Shown: piece by piece, positions 22,661-33,629 of the stretch | Numbering within the stretch: position 1 is the stretch's first letter | Layout: every line of letters starts with the position of its first letter | Assembly (NCBI RefSeq): GCF_004193775.1 | Contig: NC_041008.1 | Location: forward strand, 7,518,731 to 7,582,730 | Origin: Glycine soja | Lineage: Eukaryota; Streptophyta; Magnoliopsida; Fabales; Fabaceae | DNA: 64,000 nucleotides | Reading direction: 5' to 3' | Made by a program: the position numbers and the translations under genes | The notes under the pieces: model-generated | What the model was told of the DNA's origin: nothing | Seen by the model: the letters and a program-made list of their open reading frames with translations, nothing else | The model's database searches: none

Positions 22661-23019
22661 AGTGTGTATCAGTATCCTTTTGAAGGTCATCACACTGATA
22701 CTTCTGCAAGCGAACACTCGGTGGTGTTGCGAAAACACATCCTCATTTTTCATGACTGATTATGACCCCTTCACAGCAACATGATGCCTCAAGTGTGCCA
22801 ACACCTAACGCCCCATTAGGTACGCAATGGAATGTACTCGGAGCAATACTTGATATGGGTGACTTATTAGGTGTTGATTTGCGTGACCAATTTTTTGCTG
22901 AGGCTGATGAAGTAGAAGTGGGGAGACATCGGGGAAGAAGAAATCATGATCGCCAAGCGGGAAGATGGGATCGACCATATGGCATATCCTCACGTCATCA
23001 CGGATATCATAATGATTGA

Positions 23020-23391
23020 TTTTCATGTCTCTGTTTAAATATGTTGTTGTATGTTTCTCATTTGAATTTGACACTTAATCTATCGTATGCAGTTTATTAA
23101 GGCTTACTAATGGATACAGTTTATGTCGCGCATCAAACTATAATAATAAATAATGTTTAATAAAAAACTAAAGTAGACAAACGAAAATAACTAATGTTAC
23201 TAAGTAACGATTTCATTGAAGACCACAAACTAAATACATTCTTAGAAGGACAGCTTCATTAAAAATTGACTTAGATCATCATTGCCAAAATAACCGGCAT
23301 GTTAGTAACTAACGATTTCATTGAAGACCACAAACTAAATACATTCAAGAGAACTTCAACCAATACAAGTCACTCGCCTAACATACATAAA
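23020..23391. repeat. Spacer between convergent PMD and transposase genes, with a 37-bp direct repeat
   Basis: The 37-bp block starting TAACGATTTCATTGAAGACC is exact at 23205-23241 and 23310-23346 (105-bp period). This is probably the shared 3' region of both MULE genes. Confidence 0.8.
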
Positions 23392-25959
23392 TCAATTAAA
23401 TGAACAACTCCCACGATCAGATTGCATTGGACATCGACACCTGTTGTGCCCTTCTGCTCCACATCTACTACATTTTTGTCGGTGCTCAAATGGTTCAAGC
23501 CAATCCATCTCATTCCTTATCCTTGTTGATTTTGGCCGACCTTTCGCACGAATTGTAGTTGGGTCAGGGATAAGTGTCCATGCGTCATCAGAAGGAGGAA
23601 TTGCCGCTTCATTCCTAAGAGGCCACCATTGTGCGGAGTAAGCTTTTAAGATGTGCTCATTTGTGTAAACAACATCTATATATTAGTAGTAGTTCATGCT
23701 CACGTAATCACAAGCTGCAATAATGTGTGAACATGGATAGTGAAGCGCAGAATACTTTCCACATTGACAATAATGATCATTCAAGTTAACTGTCCACTTT
23801 TGTCCGCCACGTTGCGTTATAGGATTGAAGGTCTCCTCTACTTCAAACCTTGTGGAGTGGATATCATACACACGAACGATGTGCGAACAAGCTTGTTCTT
23901 GATTTTTTATTAGTTCTTTAACAAGCTTAGAACAATACATTTGTCCTTCATTTAATTGTCTTTGGGCTTGGCGACCACGATCAACAAAGTACTTTCGACA
24001 CCTATTATATGTTGATTTCACCAACGCTGTTATCGGTATGTTGCGACAATCCTTCAACACCTTATTTATACATTCAGAGAGGTTGGTTGTCATGTGGCCA
24101 TATCGACGTCCTTCTTTATCATAAGTCATGGTCCATTTTTCCTTTGAAATGCGATCAATCCATGTTGCTATGGCTGGACTCAGTTGACGAAATTTTTCTA
24201 AATTTTGATAAAAAAAAATATGCTTGCAAGGAGTGTAACCTGCATGAAATTAGTTAGCAACAATAATTTTAAGTATACATGAAACTTAAATTAACGCCAC
24301 CATGATAGATGAAATCTTACCCAATTTCTTCAACATTTCTTTTTGTTTGGTATTATTGAATTTGCGATTGAAATTGCTTACTATGTGTTGAATGCAGTAA
24401 ACATGATAACCGTGGGGAGGTTGCCAATCAAGTGCTTCGTTAGCCACAACAAACTTTATACTCGCGTGACGATCAGATATGAGACAAATATCATTTTTAT
24501 CTGTGACGTGTTCACGCAAGTGTGCCAAAAACCATGGCCACGCTGTTAACGTTTCACCTTCGACCACGACGAATGTTAGAGGAAGGACACCACCATTTCC
24601 ATCTTGTGATGTGGCCATTAAGAGGGTCCCACGGTATTTTCCATATAAATGTGTGTCGTCAACTTGTATGATTGGCTTACAATACTTGAAAGCCTCTTTA
24701 CATTGACCAAAAGTCCAAAACACTCTATGAAACTGACGGTGTTCGGACTAACCGTATTCCCAATAATAAAATCGTCATGTAGTATTTGAAAATACGATCC
24801 AGGAGAATGATTTTGCATGTGTGTTAGCCACGACAAAAGTTTCGCATATGACTCTTCCCAATCGCCATATTCAATTGCAATGGCTTTTTGTTTCACCAAC
24901 CAAGCTTTTTTGTATGACACCTTATAGGCAAATTCACTGTTTATCCTCTCTTGAATCAAAGAAATTTTTATTGATGAATCTTCTCTAATCATGCCTGTTA
25001 ATAAAATAACAAAATTTAAATGACAATTAATGCAAAAGTAGCATAATATGAACATAAAAAACGTACCTACTACACAAGTGACAATTGAATCTGAATCAAG
25101 CTTCTCGTGATCTTGTGTCATAGTCATATTCAGACATGTGTGTGGTCCACCCCATTGTGTGACTTTCCATGAATCAGTTTTTTTAGATAAAATTGTCCAC
25201 GTATAGAAAGGGCAAGGACACTCTGCGCTTTTATTCAAGCAACAAATGACATACTTGTTCGATTTACTTTCAACAACTTTGAAACTTTGATGCACCTTCA
25301 TAACATATTATTTCAGTGCATTTTTTACCGCATCTTTACTATCAAAATCCATGCCAACATATAATTATTGCACAACATTAAAACTCAATGACATCTCCAA
25401 ACCACAAATGTCCTCCTCATTAGGATGACTTCAATTGATATTGTTATAATGCAAAGCATCATTCCAAAATGAATTTTGAATTCCTTGTACACCTAATAGT
25501 TAAAAAAAAAATCAGGTCAATATGACAATCATACTTATTTACCATTAAATACAATTGTCATAAAATGATAAATGTATTCACCTATTTTGTTATTTAATAA
25601 ATTATACCTTCTACTGGGTGAACAATTCTTACTGGTTGAATCATGTCGGTGACTTCATCGTCTGTATCAGATATACCGTCAACACTATCATCTTCGTCTA
25701 AAGACTCTTCAACGTATGAGTTAGACACAAGATCATCATCATCATCATCTTCATCACCATGTAAATTGCTCACATTTCTTGGCGATTGCGCCTCATTATT
25801 AGATAAATTATTTTCACATGATGTAAGAGAATTTGCAGAATGAAACATAGAACCACCAGCCACATCCTTTTCTGTGTACAATTCCAGAACTGACATTTGA
25901 TCTTGTTGTTGAAAACTTTCGAGCATGGCTTCAACATCTTCGTCATCACAAATTTGCAA
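23392..25959 (-). pseudogene. MULE transposase (PF10551-type) with SWIM and zinc-knuckle motifs, pseudogene
   Basis: Read 25959 to 23392. An acidic N-terminal part (about 25594-25959) leads to a MuDR N-terminal-like domain (KSNKYVICCLNKSAECPCPF, WGGPHTCLN), then the MULE transposase core (IIQVDDTHLYGKYRG; CLISDRHASIK, candidate catalytic D residues). Near the end are a SWIM zinc finger (CQCGKYSALHYPCSH, about 23710) and a CX2CX4HX4C knuckle (CSRCGAEGHNRCRC, about 23430). Introns are inferred at about 25490-25610, 24995-25065 and 24240-24318. Damage: stops in the segment 25310-25480, a frameshift near 24750 before FWTFGQCKEAF, an extra base in the T-run near 24215, and TAA after MNYY at about 23685. 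Several stops sit where family members have Gln (CAA/CAG to TAA/TAG), typical of deamination of methylated cytosine. It once mobilised this MULE. Confidence 0.88.
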
Positions 25960-26586
25960 AGTAACATATTTTCCAAAAACTAAAAATCTACAACTGATAA
26001 CATAAATAATTTCATTATTTTCTAACTTTACCTTATCTCTTATCTTTTTTCAAAGCATTGAAACTAATTTCACGTTTAATCTGAATTGCTTTTTTATTGC
26101 CTTCAAATATTACACCATCATTCTCTTCATATACCCTTCCATTGAAATACAACACTGTTATAACTGAATTCATGATATACATACAAAAACAATATTTTAA
26201 ATAATTAATCATAATAATAATAAATTCAAAAATAAAAAATCTAATCACAAAAAGCCTCTTTACTGGAACTTCACATTAAAACTTTATTCTAAAGAAAAAT
26301 TATTAACTTCAAATAAATATGATGACAGAGACTTAAAAAACTTGAACGATTTCAAGGTAGTAATTTTAAAGGCAAAATAAACCATCAACGAAGTTACTAT
26401 TATAAATAATTAATCTTAACAATAATAACTTAAAAATAAAAAAGGTAATTAATTAAATATGATGCCAGAAACTTAAAAGTAAAAAGTAAAAATTTAAAAA
26501 GGTAGAACAAAGCAACGCTTTCAAAGTAGACATTTTAATTACATTATAAAGCATCAACCAAGTTATTATTATAAAGGCACATGAAC

Positions 26587-27240
26587 AAAGCATCAACAGC
26601 AAGCTAATCTAATTAAAAAAATACTACACACTTTATATTGAAAAATTTTTCCGCACTCAAAATACTTACTTCAAATAAATATGATGCCAAATTTTTTTTT
26701 ATTTTAGACACGGTTGAAGTTGAAGGCTCATAAATTTTTAACACACGAACAAACCCATGAACACCAAGCTAATCTAATTAAAAAAAATACTACAACTTCA
26801 TAATAAAAAAATTTTCCGCACTCAAAATACTTACTTCAAATAAATATGATGCCACAATTTTTTTAATTTTAAACACACTTGAAAATACAAGGCTCATCAA
26901 TTTTTAACACACTAACAAAGCATCAACACCAACCTAATCTAATTAAAAAATTACTACAAACTTCATATTCAAAATTTTTTCCCGACTCAAAATATTTTTT
27001 TCAAATAAATATGATGACACAATTTTTTTAAAAACAGACTTTTACTTTAACCCTCACAAATTTTTAACACGAACAAAGCATCAAATACAAAGCTAATTTA
27101 ATTAAAAAAAATTATAATAAAAACTTCACACTCAAACTTTATTCCGGCCTAAAAAAAATTACTTCACAAAATAAATTTCATGCCACACACAATTGTTTGA
27201 TTGCGAACTTCAAACCTTTAAGGTTCACCAATTTCAAAAA
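26587..27240 (-). repeat. Four tandem ~160-bp repeats upstream of the MULE transposase
   Basis: Units start near 26587, 26751, 26917 and 27075 (spacings about 164, 166 and 158). Shared blocks are AAGCATCAACA, CTAATCTAATTAAAAAA, TTTTTCCGCACTCAAAATAC, TTCAAATAAATATGATG and TTTTTAACACAC. The last unit is the most diverged. The array lies between the transposase start and the right TIR, where promoter or transposase-binding repeats are common in MULEs. Confidence 0.85.
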
Positions 27241-27329
27241 ACGCAGAGCAAACAATTTTAAAAACGCAAGCAATTTTAAAAACGCACAACAAAGTATGAC
27301 AGAAGCTGGAATTTAAAGCTGCATGATCT

Positions 27330-27730
27330 TGTCAGCACCACTGGCTATATCTTTGATCTCGCCAGTAGCACTGGCTATATCCTTGATCTCACCAGTAGCT
27401 CTGGCTATACCCATCGTCTGAAAAAGCTGTCTGTTGGGATCTGAAAAAGCAGTGCCAAAATCTAAAAAGCATTGTGCCTTAGCTACACAACCTGTGCAAA
27501 TCGCCAGTCAAACTGGCTACTCCCGTTGCAGGCCAAATTGTTAATTTGAGTGGCGAGACCAAGCCACGTGTCGCATCCGGGGCAAACTCGCCAATGGGGC
27601 TGACGATTTCTTTGGAGTTGCATGCATTTTACGTAGCAAAAGAGACTCATGCTGGAATTTGTTTTAAAATAGCACTATTTGAGGTTTGAGGAATAAGTTT
27701 GTAAAAGCAGCCCCTTTAAGACAATTTGCC
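27330..27730 (-). repeat. Right terminal inverted arm of the PMD-MULE
   Basis: Reverse complement begins GGCAAATTG and aligns with the left arm. Its inner edge holds a 30-bp unit repeated three times (27327-27356, 27357-27386, 27387-27416), each with CACTGGCTATA or close variants. Confidence 0.8.
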
Positions 27731-27739
27731 ACAGAATGG

Positions 27740-29050
27740 AACCCTACAATCTGATTGTGCAAGTTACTTCATTTTCTTCCATATTAACTTAACAGTGATA
27801 CTGATTAGTACGAAAATCTCTCACACGAATGCACACAAATTCAAAACTAACCAATGACGTAATTTCTTAAAAACATTCAGGTAGTAAAGAGAATAAAACC
27901 TACACCAATCAGTTACTGGCTCATAAGATTCGTATGGATTCGTTGAATAACATTTCGTACCTAATATCATTTTCCTTAGCCTAATTAGTAATACTTAATT
28001 AGTAATCAAAAACTAGGATTGAAATAGAAACCAAAACAAAACACAAATAAAAAAAGTCCAAAAACAAAATTTAATCAAAACTCAAGATATTCATGGTTGA
28101 CAATGACACAGCTCCAATCAGCCAAATTACAGACATGGATGAAATCAAAGAAAAGAGCAACAAGGCATACCAAAAGAGGAACTTGTAACCAGCAGCATGA
28201 AGGGTCACTACATCAGCAGCATCATGTAGATTTTGCAGAAGGCCACATTGTGGGAAACTCAAATTCTTGAAACTTTAGCTTAATTTCTCGATCTGTAGGA
28301 GCTACACATTGCTACCATTATATATCAGTGACAAATATGAGTAACTTCACAAAAAACACACACTTTTCCGGAAATTCCTTATTTGCCTCAACATATTATG
28401 GAGTGAAAATGGCAAGTTAATGTACAAACTGTGGTACAGTGCATTCAACAAGAGGGAGAAATGTTAGGTGAGTTTGTTAGATGGAATATTGAAGGGTGGT
28501 ATGATGTTTTATTGGAGTGAAGTTGGTGATGAGTTGAATTTCAAAGGGAAGAAAATGAAACCAAGTACAAAACCGACTATTAAATGGAGCACGGTATCTG
28601 AATTGAAGCAGAGGATAGGAGAGTTATGGCTTGTCAGTTGTGACAGAGGTTTGAGAAGCTAAGAAGAAAACCAAGTACGCTAAAGTTTTCATGTGTCAGA
28701 AGTGCATGGATATTCGGGGTTTATTTCCTTCTTTTAAGATATCTTGCACAGATAAAAATAAGTTGTTGCGTTCGTTTTAATATATTAAGGTGAGATTTAA
28801 TTTTGAAATTAGTTAAACACACGGTATTATTTTTACCTTTTTCTCTATTTATTTTTTCATTTTTTTTATTTCTCTCCAACAAAAATACTTTTTTATTTTT
28901 TATTTTATTTCTCACCTATTTCTACTCTCTCTTTTAATTTTCATTTATCGTATTTCATTCATTCTCTCTATCAAACATAGCAACGATGAATACTATATTT
29001 TTTCTTGATATTTTATGAATTTACTTATGCTATCTATCAAACATTTTTAC
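27740..29050. other. Intergenic, no gene supported
   Basis: Short reading frames on both strands (for example a hydrophobic minus-strand frame at 28071-28262) have no recognisable domain, start context or exon partner. Confidence 0.4.
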
Positions 29051-29059
29051 TTCGTAACA

Positions 29060-29344
29060 ATGAACTTAGTTTGATGGCGTTTGGGATGTGGACTAATCCG
29101 AGCTATTTGCACTCATTCATGGTTTGAACTTAGTTTGGGAGAGAGGCTTTTGCAAAGTTTGTTGCGAAATGGATAGCTTGAATTTAGTTCAGACTCTCAT
29201 TAATGGAGGTGTTTGTGTTCCTGGCCATCGTCAAGCTTCTTTGATTGTCAAAACGTTGGATCTTCTTAAAAGGGATTGGTGATAGTTTCTGTTAGCCATG
29301 TTTGCAGAGAAGTTAATAGTGTAGCTCATTATCTATTATAGCTA
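29060..29344 (+). pseudogene. RNase H-like (RVT_3) remnant, LINE-type
   Basis: The plus-strand translation, with two or three interruptions, gives SELFALIHGLNLVWERGF, then CEMDSLNLVQTLINGG, VPGHRQASLIVKTLDLL and VSHVCREVNSVAHYL. The Glu and Asp sit where plant RNase H (RVT_3) domains of LINE polyproteins carry catalytic residues. The end is cut by the copia insertion at 29345; the remainder may continue at 34109-34190. No reverse transcriptase portion was found upstream. Confidence 0.6.
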
Positions 29345-29349
29345 GTTAT

Positions 29350-29814
29350 TATGAAGGCACCCAATAGTAAAGCCACCTTTTGTAGCATAAGTCAAAAAGG
29401 GGTGGATGAAATTTTCTTAAAACTACATAGCCTGCAAACTTAGTTGGAAGGGTAGAAAAATTTTGCCTTGGCATTTAATGCTCAACACAAAATTTTGCCT
29501 ATAAATAGCAAGGCATTTTGCTAATTTGATCATCCCATCACAACAAGTAGCATCCTAATTTGAGAGAGATCCTTGAGTAATTTGTGAGGTGTATTCTCCT
29601 ATTATAAGAGAGTGTGTGTAATTGTTCTCTCTTTATATTTAGAGAGTGGCCGTAATTTTTCTTTTAGTTAGTGAAATTATTTCTTTGGTCTTGTCTGTTG
29701 ATTTTCCTTTATCCGTTGAGGGTTTTTCACATTAAAATATTGTGTCCATTTTGATTTTTCTCATCTCTTATTTTAGTTATGAGTGATATTATTTTGTTAC
29801 TCTAATACTCAATA
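29350..29814 (+). repeat. 5' LTR of the copia element
   Basis: Begins TATGAAGGCACC and ends ACTCAATA. A TATA-like TATAAATAG lies at about 29501-29509, a plausible U3/R promoter. Confidence 0.88.
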
Positions 29815-30148
29815 GTGATATTAGAGTCAATAGGTTGTTGATATTATTTCGTTGCGATACATGCTGGTACGCTGGTATAGTGTCGAAGAAAATTCTTAGT
29901 ATGCTTTGCGGTTGCGATTAGTCTGATCTTCCACATCAACAAAGAATTATTCTTGTTAATGGATATATAGTGAGGTAGTGTGAAAGTGCATGTCTAGGAA
30001 AGTTCTGGCTAAGAAAAGACTTGATATATAAGCGTGTCTGTTGGTAACCCACCTTTCTTTCTTGGGAACTTACCTGGTGCATTAGTTCATGGTCTACAGT
30101 CATTCTTCCAGTCAGCGGTACTATACAAGGTGGAAGTTGTGTGAAATC

Positions 30149-33100
30149 ATGGTAGCAAAGTATGAGATAAAGAAGTTCAACAGGAGTAAATTTTCCAAGC
30201 AAAATGAGCTATTCTTGAAGAAGAATCCAAGCGAAAGAATAAGGAAGAGAGGCTGGAAAACTCCAAGCAAGTAGAGGCTTTAACGATGACGAGAGGCAAA
30301 TCAACAAAATGTGGCTCTAGTGGGAGTCAAAACCATGGTAGATCAAAGTCTCAAAGAAGGAAGAACCTCAAATGCTATAATTATGGCATGAAAAGACACT
30401 TAAAGAAGGATTGTTGGCATAAGAAGAGTGGAGGAGAGAACTCTGGAGTATCAACCTCTCAAGGTTGTGTTGCTATTACCTCAGATAATGCAGATGTCTT
30501 GTGTAATGAAGTAGCAATTGGTTCTAGAGGTGGAAGACAACTCCATGATTGTTGGATATTGGATTTAGGTGCACTTGACACATGACTCCATGTCGAGATT
30601 GGTTTTATACTTATGAATCTATCTCAGAAGGATGTATGTTCATGGGGAATAATCATGCCTTGGAAATTGTTGGGGTCAGTATTGCCAAATTTAAAATGTA
30701 TAATGGTACTGTATGCACAATTCAAGGGGTACGACATGTGAAGGGTTTGAAGAAGAATCTATTGTTTATTGAGCAATTGGATGACCATGGGTGCAAAATC
30801 CATACTGAAGGTGGAATCTTGAAAGTAGTGAAGAGGGAAATCTTGTAATGATGAAAGTTGAGAAGATCATAGCTAATCTATACATGCTTTTGGGAGATAC
30901 GTTGCAAGAAGCAGATGCATCAGTTATAACAAGTCAAGAAGAAGCAACGATGATGTGGCATTGTAGACTGGGTCACATGTTAGAGTGAGGTCTGAAAATT
31001 CTTGTAGAATGTAATCTTTTACATGGGCTCAAAATAGTTAATTTAGCATTTTGTGAGCACTATGTGATAAGTAAGCAGCATCGGTTGAAGTTTGCCAAAG
31101 CAACTGCCAAAAGCAAAAAGATACTAGACTTGATCCATTTTGATGTGTGGGAATTGCCCAAAGTATCCCTAGGAAGAGCAAAGTAATTTGTATCATTCAT
31201 TGATGATTACTCTAGGAGATTGTGTGTGTACCCCATCAAGAAGTCAAATGAGTTTCCAGTATTCAAGGAATTCAAAGCATAAGTAGAGCTTGAAACTAGT
31301 AAAAGAATCAAGTGCTTGAGAACAAATAATGGAGGAGAATATGTAGATGACAATTTTTTGATATTCTACAAGCAAGACGATATTGTGAGACAATTCTCTG
31401 TTCTACATACACCTCAACAGAATGGTGTGGTAGAGCAGATGAACATGACTCTCATGGATAAAACAAGAGTTATGCTGAGAACAATAGAATTGCCCAAATC
31501 TTTCTAGGTAGAAGCAGTTAAGATCGCTTGTAACTTGATAAATTCTTTGCCATCAACAACGATTGGTTTAAACACACCGATGGGATGTGGAAATGCAAAC
31601 TAGCTAATTATTCTTCCTTACTTGTATTTGGATTTCTTGTGTACGTGATGTATAACTCCTACGAAAGAACAAAGTTGGATCTAAAATCCAGAAAATGTAT
31701 ATCCTTGGGGATGCTGATAATGTTTAGAGGTATCACCTGTGTGATCCCATTGCCCACATGGTTTTTGTTAACAGGAATGTAGTTTTTGGAGAAAATGAAT
31801 TGGAAAGTGAGCAGAAAAATGACAACACTAACAAAGACACTACTATAATGCAAATAGAGAAGAAGTTAAGAGAAGATTACTCTTCTGAAATTGAACAGGA
31901 GCACAAAAAGTAGGAAAAAGTGAGGCAAATGGTGGACAAGTACTTCAATGATCAACAAGGTCAAAATTTGTACCAGCTCTATACTCAGACTGCGTCATGG
32001 TAATCCATGATGTGTACTATCCCCTAATTGAAAAAGGGGAACCATCAACCTTTCAAAAGGCAATGAATAGTTCAGTTGCTTCGCTATGGATGATAGCAAT
32101 GCCTGAAGAAATGGAAGTCTTTCATAGGAACAAGACTTGGGAACTTGTTGAATTTCCAAAAGGTCGAAAAGCCATAGGGTGCAAATGGGTCTATAAGATC
32201 AACGATGACAACAATCAAGTAGAAAAATATCATGCTAGATTGGTGGTCAAGGGTTATGCTTAGAAAAAAGGTATCGACTTCAATGAGATATTCTCTCCAG
32301 TTATTAGATTAACCACAATCAGAGTTGTTCTAGTTATGTGTGTTGCATTTGATTTACATCTTAAACGACTTGATGTAAAAATTGCTTTTCTCCATGGAAA
32401 ACTAGAAGATGAGATAAATATGCTCTAATCGAAAGGCTTTTAAGAACAAGGAAACTTGTTTGTAGGTTGATAAAATCTTTGTACGGTTTGAAGCAGGTGC
32501 CAAGATGCTAGTACAAGAGATTTGATTCCATCATTGTTAGCCTTGGATACAACAGAAAAATTACTTTAGACCATTGTACGTGCTACAATGGATTTGAGGA
32601 TAATGATTTCATCATTTTTCTATTGTATGTGGATGACATGTTGGTGGTAGGCCCTAACAAAGATCGAATCCATGATTTGAAGGCTTAATTGGCTAGGGAG
32701 TTTGATGTGAAAGACTTCGAACCTACAAATAAGATTTTAGGGATGCAAATTCACCGAGATAGAAAAGATAGAAAGCTTTGGCTTTCTCAAAAGAATTACT
32801 TACTGAAAGTCTTGCGATGCTTCAACATGCAAGACTATAAACCAATTTCTACCCCTCTTCCTATCAATTATAAGTTATCCTCAAGTATAAGTCCTAGCAA
32901 TGAAGCGGAGAGGATGGAAATTTCTCGAGTATTGTATGCATCAATGCTAAGAAGCCTTATGTACGCCATGATTTGTACTATACCAAACATTGCACAAGTA
33001 GTAGGAGTGATTAGTAGGTTCATGGCAGATCTTGGTAGAGAGCACGAGAGTGTTGTGAAGAGGATCCTTAGATACATTAAAAGAACCTCAGGTGTCGCAT

Positions 33101-33405
33101 TATGTTTTGAAGGATCAAAATTTATTGTCACAGGCTATGTCGATTCAGATTTTGTAGGTGATCATGATAAAAGAGAATCTACTAGTGACTATGTGTTTAC
33201 ACTTGTAAAAGGGACAATGAGTTGGTTATCCGAGTCTACTATAGAAGTTAAGTGCATGGCAACTACTTGCAAGGAAGCTATTTGGATTCAAAGGCTATTG
33301 GAAAAATTGGGCACAAGCAACAAAATATTATTGTGTATTGTGACAATCAAAGTGCCTTGCATATTACAAGAAATCCAACCTTTCATTCAAGGAAAAAGAA
33401 CATAG
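30149..33405 (+). pseudogene. Copia gag-pol polyprotein, pseudogene
   Basis: Gag starts at 30149 (MVAKYEIKKFNRSKF) and jumps quickly to the C-terminal basic region, so most of gag is deleted. The zinc knuckle at about 30370 reads CYNYGMKRHLKKDC, with the second Cys replaced by Tyr. Protease at about 30550 reads WILDLGALDT, where DSGA is expected, so the active site is altered. Integrase is seen as MRTNNGGEYVDD and LHTPQQNGVVEQMN (31316-31507). Reverse transcriptase appears at 31997-32680 (WELVEFPKGRKAIGCKWVYK; LLYVDDM at about 32620-32640). RNase H occupies 32689-33405. At least eight in-frame stops or shifts interrupt it. Confidence 0.9.
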
Positions 33406-33629
33406 GTGTTCAATATCACTTTGTCAGATAAGTAGTAAAGGAAGGAATTATGGATATGCAAAAGACTCACACTAAAGATAATCTAATAGATGTCATGACC
33501 AAGCTGATCAATGCAAACAAGTTTGCATGGTGTTAATCCTCATTTTTCTATAAAAAAATGTAAGCAACAAGGAATTGGCAAGATAGAGATATTTTTGAAA
33601 GCACATAAAAGTAGCTTTAAGTGGGAGAT

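Larger units (their letters stand above)
13856..22664 (-). mobile_element. CACTA element packed with host-gene fragments
   Basis: The left terminus is CACTACTACAAAGTAG; the right terminus, reverse-complemented, is CACTACTACAAAAATAG. TGT directly flanks both ends (13853-13855, 22665-22667), the 3-bp duplication expected of CACTA elements, and the PMD exon resumes on the far side. Subterminal regions hold many inverted TTCTACATCGGTT words. I find no TNP2-like transposase or TNP1-like gene. The interior carries exon-intron segments of at least five unrelated genes, all on the minus strand: THO7, a KH-domain protein, cyclin A, an ABCB15-like and an ABCB1-like transporter. Strand is given as the orientation of the captured genes. 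Mobilisation would need transposase from elsewhere. Confidence 0.92.
11985..23019 (+). pseudogene. Plant mobile domain (MAIN-like) gene, pseudogene split by a CACTA element
   Basis: PMD proteins (PF10536) include MAIN/MAIL1 and many transposon-borne relatives; here the gene is cargo of a MULE. Exons by splice signals and similarity: 11985-12790 (start MTYSSCSS), 12874-12958, 13043-13445, then 13527-13855 continuing at 22668-23019 after the CACTA insertion. Recognisable PMD stretches are [36 protein letters not shown] and LVGSVAWCAV. The end is basic and histidine-rich (SSRHHGYHND). Damage: a stop at 12147 (TAA after TYQGQ), a frameshift near 12480 (KLSWLAHHF then a shift), further frame changes in later exons, and the 8.8-kb insertion. 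A 5' non-coding exon probably ends near 10940. No functional product is expected. Confidence 0.85.
10489..27730. mobile_element. MULE carrying a plant-mobile-domain gene and its own transposase (17.2 kb with nested CACTA)
   Basis: The termini GGCAAATTGCCCTAAAGGGG (left) and GGCAAATTGTCTTAAAGGGG (reverse complement of the right) start inverted arms that stay alignable for about 300 bp, including AAATCGTCAGCCCCATT and GGTCTCGCCACT. The flanking 9-mers ATAGAATCG (10480-10488) and ACAGAATGG (27731-27739) match at 7 of 9 positions, consistent with an aged MULE target duplication. Contents: a plus-strand PMD gene (about 10.9-23.0 kb) and a minus-strand MULE transposase (23392-25959), convergent. 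Removing the nested CACTA leaves about 8.4 kb. Both genes are broken, so the copy is non-autonomous. Confidence 0.85.

Noticed and set aside
26587..27240. CRISPR-like spaced repeats
   Set aside because: This is a tandem AT-rich satellite within a plant transposon; units are contiguous with no unique spacers.
28071..28262. Minus-strand frame with a hydrophobic segment
   Set aside because: 63 codons, no signal or partner exons, no recognisable family. Not enough to call a gene.
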